This document shows, piece after piece, positions 30,478 through 43,466 of a stretch of 64,000 nucleotides of DNA. The notes under the pieces are model-generated. The model was given only the letters and a program-made list of their open reading frames with translations, had not been told where the DNA came from and ran no database searches. Numbering within the stretch: the stretch's first letter is position 1; each line of letters starts with the position of its first letter. The stretch is from Toxorhynchites rutilus septentrionalis (lineage: Eukaryota > Arthropoda > Insecta > Diptera > Culicidae): contig NC_073746.1 in the NCBI RefSeq assembly GCF_029784135.1, positions 53,831,393-53,895,392 of the forward strand, in the 5' to 3' direction. The translations under genes and the position numbers were made by a program.

Positions 30478-31642
30478 TATTTCCATTTTCTAAACTAAGA
30501 TGTTCATGAAATCTTCGTGCGCTTTAAATTGAATTGAAATTCTATTTCAAAGAAAAGGCGGAGAACCGTATAATAAATTTTCTAGCGAAAATAGAGATAT
30601 CCGTTAAACATACTGACGCCCAACACAATATATTCATTCGCACGATTCCTTAGTTACAATATTGATACCAGACAAATTAGGGGGAGAAAAACACCATTAT
30701 CATCATTCTTTACCATCCGTTCTTCGATAACGACAAAATTATGTTGAGTCAGCCCATCAATAAGTCCCTTCACAAACACATCAACGTGTGATTTGATGAA
30801 ATGGCCTATCATAAAAATTACAATATTAGTCGCAACATTGATAGTAGTCCGTTGCAATGGGGAAGGAAAATTTTCGCAATACTGTTGTAAGTGAAAAGCA
30901 TAAAAATTGGGAAAAGGAAAAAAAATGTTTTGAGACAGCAAAAGATTGTTTTTAATTTCTTTCAAACGTTCATGATAAATATCATCTCTTTTACGCTGAC
31001 ATAAAAAAGGGGAGAAGGATTCCGGGTTCTTCCGCGATTCAGTGAGAAAGCAAAAAAAGGATTGAAGCAAAACATTCAATTGTTTCATTTATTCTATAGA
31101 TTGCTATTTTTAATCCATCTTTTATTATGTTTTTGCAATTGTTCCGTGAGATAAAATAATCCATCATAAATGCCATGAAGTCGAAATATTGCTTCTCACA
31201 GCAAATAGCAAAAATAAAGAAAAAGAACGCTTTTTGTCTAAGAGTAAAATTTTGTGATTAGTTTTGTTGTTCAATATGGTCCAAGTTCACATAATTATCC
31301 CCTGAAATTTCTATACCTTCGGTCTCTCCTTCAAAGTTCAATAAAATGCAAATCAAAACGGACGAAATATTTCACAGGATTATTCATTCAAAGAGTTTGC
31401 GGTGAAAGCTCAAATTTTCAAGTCGTTTTTGGGGATTTCCAGTTTTTCTCAAACCTTTTTTACGGTGGGTTTAGACTAGGGATACATTCATGTGAAGAAA
31501 TATGATTTAAATCGCATCAACCGTTTACACTAGCGCGAACTTATATTATGAATATATTCACATTTTCGGTGAATTTATTCACCTGCTTCCAACTTTAGTG
31601 ATTTCTCACGAGTGAGAAATTCATCAGCGTTTACATATGCCT
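30478..31642. other. intergenic, no gene supported
   Basis: A 144-codon minus-strand frame (30654-31088) has no recognisable domain, sits in AT-rich DNA and lacks splice or start context. The segment 31460-31640 contains several short dyads (TTCACATTTTCGGTGAA, TCTCACGAGTGAGAAA) and is the target of the CR1-like LINE. Confidence 0.4.
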
Positions 31643-31682
31643 GAATTTATTTATTTATTTATTTATTTATTCATTCATTTTC
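31643..31682. repeat. (ATTT)n tail of the CR1/jockey-type LINE
   Basis: TTTATTTATTTATTTATTTA repeated with a final ATTCATTCATTTT; on the minus strand it is AATGAATGAATAAATAAATA. It marks the LINE 3' junction. Confidence 0.85.
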
Positions 31683-34600
31683 GTCAAACAAATGAAAACT
31701 ACATACTTTTATATTAATGTTACAATGTTCTCTTAGGTTGAATATTATTCCTACGGTACATGTTTTTTTAGCTGTTTTTTTTTATTTATTTTTGTGTCAA
31801 TTAATTCGCAGTGATGATGGTATATGCGCATCATGCGATTGATAGGAGCGTTGTTTGCATTATTTGTTCTGGATGTTTTGGTTAGAATCAAATTGCGTGT
31901 TCTTAGTTGACGCCCAGGTACATAGAAATTTAATCTTTCTAGTAATTCAGCTGATTGTACTCGTTGCGAAATTAGATCATTAACAAAAGAAAGCATTGCA
32001 AATTTACGGCGTTCCTTTAGTGCTTGGATGTTTATGAGCATGCAGCGTGCTTCCTATAAAGGAAGTGGAAATGAGGTCCAGTTCAACTTACGGAGTGCGA
32101 ATAAGAGAAACTGTTTCTGGACTGACTCAATGCGTTCTTCATGTACGACCATATACGGGTTCCAAATGATGTTACAGTATTCCTGAATGGGCCTTACGTA
32201 TGTGATATACAAAAGCTTTATTGTGTATGGGTCCTGTAAGTTATGTGAGAAGCGTTTGACAAAGCTTAACACACTATTTGCCTTATTGATTACTGAGTTG
32301 TAGTGTTCTATGAATGTGAGTTTACAGTCCAAGACGACGCCTAGATCTCTAACTATTTCACATTTTGATTTCCAAGACGTATTACCATATTTGGTACATG
32401 ATTTTTTCTGCTAAATGTAATGGAGTTGCATTTTTTTACAATTAGTTTTAGTAGATTTTTATTACACCAAGTATGGAATAGATGTATTTCGTTTTGGAAT
32501 GCTTCGATGTCGTTTTCATTACCAATTTTCCGCGAAAAGCTTCATGTCGTCTGCATACACAAGTACAGTTATACGTTTGAGAACGAAGAAGATGTCATTA
32601 ACGTACATAATGAAAAGAAGACGACCAAGATGAGAGCCTTGTGGGACTCCCGAAGTGACTTTTACTGGATTTGAGAGAGAATTTAGAAAATGAACAATTT
32701 GTTCACGATTTGTTAGATAAGAATTAAGCCAGTTTAAGAGTCCTTGTTCCATTCCCATTTTCTGCAATTTTAAGAGTAGTAATGGAATATCGATGCGGTC
32801 GAAAGCTTTACTGAAGTCAGTGTAAAGAGTTTCTACGTGTTTGCCATTTTCCATTGCATTCAAAATAAAAGTTAAAAATGCCAACAGATTATTTGTAGTT
32901 GAGCATGTTGCATACACGTTATTCTATTCTTTACTTGTTGGAAGACTTTTTCATTCACTATTGCTTCGAAAAGTTTAGGAATGCAAGAGATAATGGCAAT
33001 TCCACGATAATTACGTACGTCAGATTTAGCGCCTGACCTTAATATAGGTACCAAAAAAGTTTGTAGTGACATATTGAAAATGCAATGTAAGGGAAGGGTG
33101 AGTTCCTCAGCCAGGTTCTTCAGAAATACAGGTGCTGTTCCGTCAGGTCCTGGTCCTTTCGTTCCATCTAATTTCTTTAATGCATGGCATATTTCTTGTT
33201 GTGAAAGATAGTTTACCGATATGTCATTTGGATGTTCCGGTAAAAAGTTCCTATTGCGATGTGGTATATACTTCCTGAAAGAAATTTGCAAAGAGATTAC
33301 AAATTTCGTTTGAAGAACGCCCTACATCTTCATCGAGATGCATCTGCAATGGAAAGTTATTGCTTTTGAGCTTAGACTTTACGTAATTAAAGAATTTCTT
33401 CGTACATGATTTGACTTCAGTTTCGACCTTTCTATTATACTCTTCGTGTGCACTTGTAATGACAATATTTAGTTCTTTGGAAATATTCTGATATCTCAGC
33501 AAATTTTGATTACTTTTGTCTATTTTGTATTTTTGTGTGCTTTTTGTTATCTATTCTTAAAATTTCTTATTTGAGCGTTATACCAAATAGGATATTTGCT
33601 GGTTGAATTTCTTCGTCTTCTTTTCTTCGACACAAATTCTGATATTATGATATTCAGAATTTCGTGAAGAATATGTACGGATAAGTTGACATCTCGTTCG
33701 CTGTTTAATAAAGTATGCCATTCTATGGCTTGTAGGCTATATTTGATTGCTTCAAAGTTCGTCTTGTTGTATTCCGGTACTTCTTCGTACTCCCAGTCTA
33801 TGGACAATTGTCTGTTATGTACAAAGATTGAGTATTCAATTGCTGTGTGAAATTTTTCATTTTTCCAAAGGGGAGTCATGGACTCATTCACACAAAAGTC
33901 GTCGGTGATGTTAGTAAATAATTGGTCTAAATAATAATTTTGGGATTTTTTACGTGATTTATTTGATTTAAACCGAGACCGAGAATTTCGTCAAATATTT
34001 AATGAAGGGTTTCATTTCCCCGACGACTGGAAGTAGAATGCATTCATTATCGTTATCGGGAATGAAGTCTACTTTATTTTGATTGAAGTCGCCATAAATA
34101 TGCAATTTCACTTCTAGCTCTAGTTTTTCTGTAATTGATTTTTGAAAAAATAATCCATACGACTTTTTATGTGCGTGTTCGGGTGTGAAATACACGGTAG
34201 CAAATATGTGTACTTCGCCAGCTATAGACAATTTTGCCCAAACATGTTCAAATTCTTTATGTTATTGAGTTTATGGCAATGAGGACCCCTCCTCCAGACT
34301 TCTTCTGAGATAACGATAAGTTGCGCTCGTGCCAGAATACATTAAAAGTATTTCCAAAATATTCTTACGCTGTAGTTCCAGCTAGTTTCAGTTGCAAGAA
34401 TAACATCGAAAGAAGCGGGTAGAAGGTTTTGATAAATTTCTTTCATTTTTGCTGGGCTTTTTATGCGATTGAAATTTTGACAATATATCGAAATTTCAGT
34501 CGGATTCTGTTGAGAAGGCTAAGAAGTTTCTTTCAGACTAATTCTACTTACTTTACTATTTTTTCGACTACTAATTCCCTGTAAAGGCCGCGTCAGCGTC

Positions 34601-34810
34601 GTTGAAAATTTCGAATTTTGGAATTTTGTTGCTGCTTCCCTAGCATGTTGTAGCCGTTCACTGGACAGGAATGCTCGGTGTGATTTGAGGTCTGCCAAGG
34701 CGTCAATGCGTGAAATTCCCATTTCTTCGTGCACTTCCAGGAAAATTTCACGAAAAAGGTTTATGTCTGTTGGTAGACCATCAGCTGCTTCTCTCTTTAA
34801 ACCTCAATCG
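31643..34810 (-). mobile_element. decayed CR1/jockey-type LINE (minus strand)
   Basis: On the minus strand, from right to left: an endonuclease start (SIYCQNFNRIKS, then VILATETSW near 34400-34480); IYGDFNQ near 34090; a linker KYPIWYNAQIRNFKNR (33560); RT with GTKGPGPDGTAP (33150), FEAIVNEKVF, YTDFSKAFDRIDIP (32815), SGVPQGSHLG (32650) and VYADDMKLF (YADD about 32554-32543). The C-terminal part is YITYVRPIQEYCNIIWNP at 32180 to the end near 31790. Several frameshifts and stops break the frame, so it is long dead. The 3' end is an AAAT-type tandem tail at 31643-31680, as in CR1/L2/jockey-like elements, not a poly(A). The upstream limit near 34.8 kb is approximate; the clade is inferred from motifs only. 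Confidence 0.8.
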
Positions 34811-37800
34811 GCTCATAGGCGAATATATGATTGAATAGGGCCTAGCAAGAAATTCCCTGATAGAGGTTATGCAAACTAGAAAGACATTCGCCGAAATTCC
34901 GTTTCATTTAACTGAATGCAATGTTTTCCCGAATTTCACGCCCGTCCGAATCCCACATTTACTAATTATTTTTTGCTGTGTCCGACACGGCATCACTATA
35001 CTTCATGCTTTGTAAGGTTTTCGAATGAAAATATTATAAAAAATATCGAAGAAGATGTTTTGAGATATAAAAGTTTTTGATGTTAAATTCAATTTTTGAG
35101 TAAGATTTTCTAATAGTGCATTCCAAATTTTATTTTTCCTAAATAGTTATTTATTTTCCAACAACTTAGTCAAGCATCATATTTTTTATACGCCCCTTTA
35201 AAAATCAGTCGTGATTCAAATTGGTAATATTATAATTAAAATTGATATTTATGGTTGTTACCCACTTTTGAAAAAATTGAGTGGGTAGAGTCAGAAATTT
35301 TTACGAGGTTTTTTTAACGAGTTTTTTTTTACGCGGATTCTTCAATTAACGCGGTTTTTTAAAGAAATTCCCCGCGTAAAAAAAACCTAAGCAATATCAC
35401 ATCTCTCCCTCATGCTCCCTCAGAACATATGATGGTAATCAGTACCACATCCTATCGCGATTCTCTCGTTTTTTTCTAGATGACTTGGATTTTTCAAATA
35501 AACGCAGTATATTTAGCGCAAATTTTCAAATTGACGCGTTTTTTTACGCAGATTCTCCAATCAACGTTGTTTTTTTTGTAGGCGTTGTTTACCAGGTACG
35601 TATCGAGGCGCAAAAAATGCGTTTATTCGAAAATCCGAGTAAAAAGACTGCATTAATTTTAAAATATACGTAAAAAGCCTGCGTGTATTGCCCTTTGAAT
35701 TATCATTAAAATTACAAACATACAAAATATTGAAATAAATATGTCAGTTGTGAGGCGAAGATAATGCATGAAATCTATTGTCAACCTTGAGTTTTTGTAT
35801 AATCCTACGGAATTGTTAACTTGCGTTCGTTCCATCATGGGTATTTTTTTATAAATCTTCTTAGGGAATATATTAGAAATGCATTCGAATAAGGTTGAGC
35901 TTTCATTAACATACGTTCGAATAAGTCGAACTGTAAAAATAGAAGCTTGTCATAAATATTTAATTTCAGAATATTCTAAATTTCCATTCATCACTGTTGT
36001 TCTCTTCATGAGCATATTTCTTGACAGCAATACTTTACAGAATTATTTATTGAAACTCGCATTCTATAATTCGCTGTATTGAAAGGCGAAGTTTTCTCGA
36101 AAAAATTGTTTTATTGCTATTTAATACCCAATGTATAATTTTTTTCAGCGTTCTCAATTTGTTATTTTAGAAATGATGTGCCTGAAGAAAACATTTTTTG
36201 TCTCTGGTTTTTTTAACCAAGCAATCTAATGAATCAAAAATAATTTTTAACATTTAAGAAGCAATGCAAAGAGTACTTTAATTTAATTAATTAATGTATA
36301 CAGCGAACATTTCTATGTTGAGTTAGTATGTAAACGACTAGCAGTAACGTGAACTCCCTACGCACTCCTTATACTTTGCAGCAATTTGAAAGATTCAAAA
36401 TCTTATGCTATTATGTGAGCAAATAAACAAACAAACAAATTGTTCGTTGGGACAATTTTCTGGTTCAGTACAAATCAGTGATAATCAAATAACTAACAGT
36501 CTTAAAAAATAAAATTAAAAAAAAATTAAAACAAAAAATGTCTATTCTCACTACTCATATGTTTCATTGAGATCAATATAAACATCTTATTAAATGATCG
36601 CGGCAAAAGGAGAAGGGATATTAAACGCATCGCATTTAAAGAAGAAACTATCCCAGATCAGTCGACGGGCGCTTAGAAATAGCTACTCGGGCGATCGTGA
36701 GGTTAGAGACTATGCTTTGCCTAGAACTAACAGGTTTGCTAAGAAAAAGAACCGATATTGCAACAGAAAATACCGTTATAGTTGTTCACGATTTTCTGAA
36801 AAAAAATGTATATATTCCGATTTTTTTTTGCTGAGTTCATTCCAATTGTTTTTAAAACCAGTACTGGTACTATGAATTTTTGATGAAAAATTTCCTTGAA
36901 TGATCTTCTAGTATAATAAGTTCAAAAATGTATATAAATTCACTGATTTCTTTAACAACGGAAATTCAAATGATAATTCAAGAGTTTGATGTTACAATAC
37001 CTGATCTAATTCACCTAAAGATGTAATCGTGCCTTTCTCATATCTCTAACTAAGATTGGATATGCAAGTCATCCGGGAACCATTCGAGATATCCTTATAG
37101 TGTAAAATTGATTTTTCTCACTTGTTCTAATAGTAATTGTAATTATTTTATTAGAGTTCCAACTCCTTAAAAATCAACTGGGTATAAATCAATATGCTTT
37201 ATGGTCCATTAATTTTAATTTGTTTGTTGAAAATATGCTTCTTTATCATGTTTAAAAATGGAAACGTGTAAGTTATTTAGAAAAAAGATGCAATTCAATG
37301 CGTTCGATGAAAATCACTGACGAAAAGAATTTACAGATGATTGTTGACTCTGTCATATAGAAAGTTCTAGATTTAATTAAATAATACCACAAAAAATTTC
37401 AGTTCACTAATAAAGTAGTACGTTTGATCAATTTCACCCCAATGAACGGTATTCCTCCCCGGATACCGTTACTGATTTACTTGTGAAATTTGTTTCTGCT
37501 AATAACGCCTAATATGTCCCAGCGTCAGTAGTACTCAATTCCACATCAATCCACAGCTATCAAAAACATCATTTTCCAAGCATTTTTACCTTGAAATCTC
37601 AAACGTATTTCGGTAATCTGTATAGATCCTTCCGACCATGGCTTACTCGTTAATACCGTATACTATTTTGGTCTATAAAATCACAAAAGCAAACGCAAAC
37701 TTCCATACCAAAATCACTCATTACTCCCTCGTTACATCCGATGATCCATCTATAGAAGCATGTTGAATTTCAAAAATCTTCATTGTACAATCCCATACCA

Positions 37801-39527
37801 TCAGGTCTGAGAAAAACCACTCAGCCGCAAATATAGACGAGACAGCGAGAGATCTTCAAGATTAAGGCAGTTACGTCGAGTAGAAGTTTTCTTCACAGTT
37901 CCCAGTCAAGATATAAACTATACCACATTGGGTTTGGTTGATGATAGAAAAAAAAATCTCACCAGTGAACAGATTTAAAAAACCACCAACCGAAACAACA
38001 TTCGACATGTTCTGCGTGATACAGGAAAACATAGTCAATCCTGATACTCTTGGCAGAATCCGGGAGACGAAAGGCAAGATTGCCGAGACATTTTTTTCTT
38101 ATTCCCAAGCTTAGATTTTTTCTCGTTCTCCTCGCCAGGCTCACAAGCGTACGGTAAAACCAAGATTTATTTCACCCAGAGCTTGTGTCACTTTTTTGCT
38201 TCCTTCCTGTGGTAATTCTGACTACAAGTCTGTGTTTGCGGACCACAAGTTCAAGTTCGTTTCGCCAGCGGGAGTCTGTGTGACAAGAAGGGCGACTTGG
38301 GGAGTTGCAACAAGACTAAATCTTCATTTTATAACTGTCGCTTATCTTAAGCCGAGACCTCATCTGAATTTGTATGCACACTAGACGTCACTTTCGGTTT
38401 TTAAGCAACACGAGTCATCTCACGTTAGGTTCGTGTCGGAGGCTCACGTTGACAGAGGGAACAGTGGAGGTGACCGTTTGGTATGAATTTCGTTCCCAAC
38501 TGGTTCGTTGCACACGGTAAATCTTTTGATCTCTCTGGATCACAACAAAGGGTGTTTTTCTCTTTTTCCCCTCCATGCCGATATGAATTGGGGTGGAATG
38601 AGAGCAAATTCACGCACTCTTTATTTACGCCAGGAATGTGAAACACCGGTGATGAATGTGAATAATTTGAGTTGAGCCGGTATGTTATCATTTGTGCTGA
38701 CTGCTTCCATATGCACATCTAATAATCAGAAGTTATGATGTTTGTAGATTATACGTGCTATTACGTTCCCCCCAAAGACTACAACATCTAGTCTCAGCTG
38801 GTTGTTTCATTGCTGTGGAATTTATGTTCATATACAAATATTCCAAATATTCTATTTCTGGCGCTTCGGGTATGATGGAACATATTTTTCCTCGCGTACC
38901 TGCAAATAATGTAATTCATATACTCTGAAATATACTTTTGTTGGTGATAATCATCAATTATTTCATTCCAATGGGGAATGTGAACAGTTCAAGTGACGTA
39001 ATCGATTGTGGATAGCAAATATTGAAGTGTTATACATTTGAATTCAAATGTTGGCAACCAAGACTCCAGGAACTTTTTGTCATAACTAACTATGTATCTA
39101 TCTTTCAAACACATTAAATAATTCCATCAGACTTTAAGAAAACTAAAATCAACTTTATTGTCGTTTTGGTCGTACTTCAATCGTTACTATCAGCTATTAT
39201 TATATCTTCTCGAGGTAGTGACGGAAAGCGTTAAGAAAGAGGACATTCCAGGAAACGCCCTGTCACCAAAGATTATATAAAATAAAATAATTGCTGTTCA
39301 CTCCGAATTATTTATATATTAAACTGTATGAAGCTAGGAGAATCTTTACATATCCTGCCGGTGCATTTACCATATTAGGTTCCTAAAATTCCCACGTCAC
39401 TGATATTGTGAAAGCCAGGCAAAATATACGAAAACTACGATAATAAAATGCGCAAATTTACCTTCTGTTTGTTGTAAACACTCTCCATCGCTGCAACAAG
39501 TTTCTTCAACACAAACCTGCATGCACT
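34811..39527. other. long intergenic stretch, no gene supported
   Basis: The interval 35300-35680 holds repeated ACGCGGATTCT/AACGCGGTTTTTT and inverted CCGCGTAAAAAA motifs, which look like a degraded inverted-repeat element. Open frames reach 97 codons (38425-38718, minus) without recognisable domains. AAACAAACAAACAAA lies near 36425. Nothing else was found. Confidence 0.4.
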
Positions 39528-39529
39528 TA

Positions 39530-40447
39530 CAGGGTGGGCCATTTAAAGTGGAAGGATTTGTTTTTGCAATAGCAAAGTAAAGAAGTGGAATTTAAATTTT
39601 TTTTTTTTGAAATTCATTTATTTTGGTCCAAGGAGATTTGTTCTAACTACTTTTTGATTATGATATCTCGTAAATGACCGCCTCTGGCCTTGACCGCAAA
39701 ATGTGCCCTTTTTTCGGCTTTTTTCCATCACTTTGCCCAATGTTTCGGCCGATATGGTAGCAATTTCTTGTCGGATATTGTCTTTCAGTGCAGCCAGAGT
39801 CCTTGGTTTACCAGTGTATACCTTGGATTTTAAATATCCCCATAAAAAAAGTCAGGAGGCGTCAAATCAGGTGATCTCGGTGGCCAGTCATAATCGCCGT
39901 TTTTCGATATTAATCTTCCGGGGAACATTTCGCGCAATAATTTGGTCGTGGCAGCCGCTGTATGGCATGTAGCGCCGTCCTGTTGGAACCAGTAATTGTC
40001 CAATTCATTTTCACGAACAAATGGCAATAAAAAGATGCCTAACTCTTGCGAACGATGGCGACCTGATGTCGATGGAGTCTCTGCAACACTGGCTCGAACG
40101 GCATCAATATTCTCGTCGAAACGTCTTGGTCGTTGTCTGGACAGATGACTGGCATTACCAACACTACCAGACGATATAAATTTGGCATATAATCGACGTA
40201 TAGTGTTGTCTCCAGGCGATGTTTTAACTTTATTTTTATTTTTCCACGCACGTTTAGTTAACACAATTGAGAAGTTATTTTGAATGTACAGCTGAACAAT
40301 TTCAGCGCGTTGTTTAGGTGTGTATTGTTCCATGGTTAAAATTGTACTGAAATGACGCTTCCAACGCGGTATGACATTTGTTAATCTGACATCTCTGTCA
40401 AAAGTTATGGGGTTGCCAGAAGCTTCCACTTTAAATGGCCCACCCTG
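39530..40447 (-). mobile_element. rosa-like mariner deletion derivative, copy 1 (918 bp)
   Basis: Termini CAGGGTGGGCCATTTAAAGT and its complement, TA on both sides (39528-39529, 40448-40449). Nearly identical to copy 2 at 62201-63118 over its whole length except about 15 bp at the internal deletion junction near 40037-40051. Confidence 0.93.
39830..40333 (-). pseudogene. rosa-like transposase with internal deletion, copy 1
   Basis: Starts MEQYTPKQRAEIVQLYIQNN (ATG 40331-40333) with the helix-turn-helix region, reaches ETPSTSGRHRSQELGI and then joins directly, in frame, to FLLPFVRENELDNYWFQQDG. QQD and TPPD are 41 residues apart (DD41D). The deleted middle part holds the first catalytic Asp. 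After PPDFF a one-base loss in a T-run (seven T, eight expected) shifts the frame; the true C-terminus (LKSKVYTGKPRTLAALK...) continues in another frame down to about 39656. The deletion product is open for 168 codons but lacks catalytic competence. Confidence 0.87.
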
Positions 40448-40449
40448 TA

Positions 40450-41199
40450 TAATATTCAAGGCACCGTTTCATATTATCCATCTATCAGACCGAACTCATT
40501 GACGATTATCATTGGAAGAAAATAACGGGATATCGAAATATTTTCGTCATAAAAACAATATCGGAAGGTGAATAATTATGCTGGATAAGAGATAGAATAT
40601 ACCTATCGTTTGATGGGTTCGGAAATTGAGAAATTAGAATATAAGGTAATGAGTTCTGAACTCTCGCCCACTGCTTGAGGGAGTGGCTTCGATTTATTTT
40701 CAGAATGCAGACAACGGAACTCCATACTGGAAGCGATTGGTTGTATTAACCCTTTCAGGACCATAAGATGTCCAAGACAAAAGATAATATCACCAGAAAA
40801 ACAAAGCAGGGTGTATAGGTTTCCTATAATTTCGTGGGAAATATTTTTCCCTATGTACCATAAAAGTAAATAAACGAAAAGTTAGGTTTATTTTATCGGT
40901 ACTTTTTTTATTGCTTTGTAATACAAAAAAAAACATAATAAAAATTATCAGAAAAGTAAAATAAATAGTAAATACATAAATAGGTAATATGGACAGGTGG
41001 TTGATTTGTATAGTTACATTTCGAATTTCAGATTTCTGTTAATGAGAACATCTTCTACATGTTATTCTATAATATTTAACCCTCTGCGGTCGTTTTTAAT
41101 TTGGGCATGGGTATCGTACTGGTCGGAATTGTTTTTCCTTGAAAAATCAGTGATTAAGAAAAATAAAAAAAATATTTATTTTGTGAACTATATATATAA
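40450..41199. other. intergenic; one piggyBac-like terminus
   Basis: TTAACCCTCTGCGGTCG at about 41077-41093 matches the terminus of the TTAA-flanked MITE at 52281-52514, with no partner end nearby. A second TTAACCCTTTCAGGACC occurs at 40747. AT-rich otherwise. Confidence 0.45.
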
Positions 41200-41945
41200 T
41201 AGGGTGGCAGCGAAAATGGTCATGTCAAATTTCAAAAACCGACCATGTGCATTTTGTTTATTGGCCCAAAAAAATGACCTGTTTCAGCTCAATCGGACAT
41301 GATTTAGGGGAGCCTCAAAGTGCTTAAAATTTTGATTTTTTGGTTCTCGAAAACATTCCAAGGGGAAATAAAGGAAATTTGGAAAATCGATTTTTTTCGA
41401 TGTCAAATGACTTAAAAATGCATGAAACGTCGAGATCTGGTGTTATCTCGAATAAAAAAATTTGGCCGAAAATCGACCTTCTGGGACTTAGCCTGATAGA
41501 CAATGAAGGTATGGGAAAAAATGAAATCAAAATTAAATCAAAACTTTGAGTGCTTTGAGGTACCCTTAAATCATGTCCGATTGAGCTGAAATTTTGCACA
41601 GGTCATTGTTTTGGGCAAATAAACAAAATGTACATGGTCGGTTATTTAAAATCGATAATTAATTTTTTACCATTGCCTCTCAGGCTAAGTCCCAAAAGGT
41701 TGATTTTCGGCCAGAATTTCCAGATCTCGACGTCTCATGCATTTTTAAGTCACCTGGTATCTGGTTTCGATTTTGTAAATTTCCTGTACTCCCTCCTTGG
41801 AAGTTTTTCGAGGACCAAAAAATCAAAACTTTGAGTGCCTCAATCCTTAAATCATGTCTGATTGAGTTGAAATTTTGCACAGATCGTTTTTTTGGGCCAA
41901 TAAACAAAATGTACATGGCCGGTTATTGAAATTCGATGATGATTT
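41200..41945. repeat. ~740-bp foldback element with mosaic arms
   Basis: The left arm (about 41215-41540) and the right arm (41930 back to about 41550) are inverted copies of one another. Matching blocks include TGTACATTTTGTTTATTGGC, CAATCGGACATGATTTA, CAAAACTTTGAGTGC, GCATGAAACGTCGAGATCT and GGCCGAAAATCGACC. The right arm holds two partial copies of the unit back to back, so the unit is present about three times. The arms are diverged (scattered mismatches, indels). No open frame of note. Confidence 0.8.
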
Positions 41946-42285
41946 TTTTCCATACATCCATTGCCATATATGTATTAACTTAACAAAGTATTTTAATGTG
42001 ATGTTTTTATATAAAAAATATATTTTTTTATTCGTATTCGTATGAAATCTTTTGAAATAGTCTCCAAAAGTAGAACATATGAAGTAAAATTAATATATAA
42101 TTTTATTTTTGTTATCCGTTAATATGAGACACTTTTGCCATTAATGCAATAAATGTATATTCAATGCCAGCAATGTGTATCCGAAAAGATCAACTCTTTC
42201 ATATTTTAACAAAGATTTGTTTTGAAGATTGTTCAGATGACACAATACACTTATGCAAACAATTATTCTGCTCTTTAAAAACAAC
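41946..42285. other. AT-rich intergenic DNA
   Basis: Nothing recognised; a poly-A/T-rich spacer between the foldback element and the pogo-like MITE. Confidence 0.4.
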
Positions 42286-42287
42286 TA

Positions 42288-42711
42288 CAGGGAAACTTCG
42301 TACCCTCGTTATAACGTACCCTCGATATAACGTCACTCGATATAACGTACACATTTCCAAAGTGTAAAGGAAATTTTTTTTCAATATTTTTTTTCTAATA
42401 GAACAATGAATTATTTTTATTGTGATGCTAAAACAAGTTTTGTACCTTCAATCAATTCCGAAGTACAGCTGGTTTTGTGATTCCGGATTCTAATTGAATC
42501 AAGCTTTAATCAACAGTACGAAGGGAAACATCATGAGATAGGCTGGCTTTGTCTTCTGATTGAAGTTATTTATTAACTTTACTAAAACAGCAACACAATA
42601 ATTTAATATAGACTACGTTTGTGACTACTTTATTATGCGTCGATATAACGTACAATTCGATACAACGTACAATTTTGAAAGTGAAATGTACATTATATCG
42701 AAGTTTACCTG
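42288..42711. mobile_element. pogo/Tigger-like MITE, copy 1 (424 bp)
   Basis: Starts CAGGGAAACTTCG and ends ATCGAAGTTTACCTG, with TA duplicated (42286-42287, 42712-42713). The ends hold several iterations of TCGATATAACGTAC; in this copy the left array is shortened and one iteration reads TCGTTATAACG. About 95% like the copy at 46348-46784. No coding content. Confidence 0.88.
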
Positions 42712-42898
42712 TACTTCAACATAATTCATCCAGTACTTACTCAAATAATGCTTTCAACGTATTCGAAATTATCAGAACTTTTCACTCTAGATGAACAAAA
42801 ATGTTGTCGCTTGATACGATTATTCTAATGACATGAGACATTTGCGTAAAAGTAGTTTTGACATTTATGAACAATCTTTTCCATCACACCAAAGTGTT

Positions 42899-43178
42899 CT
42901 TCTTCTTCTTATATGGCACTAACGTTCCTAGAGGAACTCCGCCGTCTCAACGTAGTATTACTTGCGTCATTTTCATTAGTACTTAGTTGAGATTTCTATG
43001 CCAAATAACACGCCTTGAATGTATTCTGAGTGGCAAGCTCTAGAATACGCGTGACCACAGTGCAAGTCAGAGGAAATTTCTTTGAAGAAAAATTTCCCCG
43101 ACCAGAACGGGAATCGAACCCGAACCCCCGGCATGTTAGGTTTTGACGCTAACCACTCGGCCACGGGAGCACACCAAA
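42899..43178 (-). mobile_element. tRNA-derived SINE with 14-bp target duplication
   Basis: Flanked by CACACCAAAGTGTT at 42885-42898 and 43179-43192. On the minus strand the head is GCTCCCGTGGCCGAGTGGTT (A box) with a perfect B box GGTTCGATTCC. The body ends TTAGTGCCATATAAGAAGAA. The head looks like a tRNA gene of the GTGGCCGAGTGG type but lacks the cloverleaf 3' half, so this is a SINE and not a tRNA gene. It is a member of the same family as 53753-53963 and resembles Feilai-type mosquito SINEs. Confidence 0.9.
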
Positions 43179-43271
43179 CACACCAAAGTGTTACAATGGC
43201 TAAATTCTGCTGTTATGATTTTTTGTCCCTCATTCTAATGCTTACAACGCACTGTGCGTTATCTTGTGTGG

Positions 43272-43462
43272 ATGACCACTTTGTTTGATACTGAGTACCG
43301 TTATCTATTACTCATAAGAGCAACGTATTGATTCGTGAACAGGTCCATTAGACATCAAGCTTCGTTTAGGAAAAGCATAAACTGATACTTGGTTGAGTAA
43401 AATATAATATTAGCATGGTTTCTTGCTGTGGTGGCTGAGAGCAAACAAAAGACCACAAAGAG
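43272..43462 (-). mobile_element. piggyBac-like MITE, truncated copy
   Basis: Its right end, GACCACAAAGAG followed by TTAA, and inner blocks (GCTGAGAGCA, GAGTACCGTTATCTATTACT) match the reverse of the complete copy at 52281-52514. The left terminus is missing. Confidence 0.65.
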
Positions 43463-43466
43463 TTAA

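Noticed and set aside
30654..31088. 144-codon minus-strand open frame
   Set aside because: No domain, no splice or start support, low-complexity AT-rich context. It could be a decayed TE piece but nothing shows it.
43100..43178. Functional tRNA gene
   Set aside because: It has good A and B boxes but no matching acceptor stem; it is the head of a SINE with a target duplication around the whole 280-bp unit.
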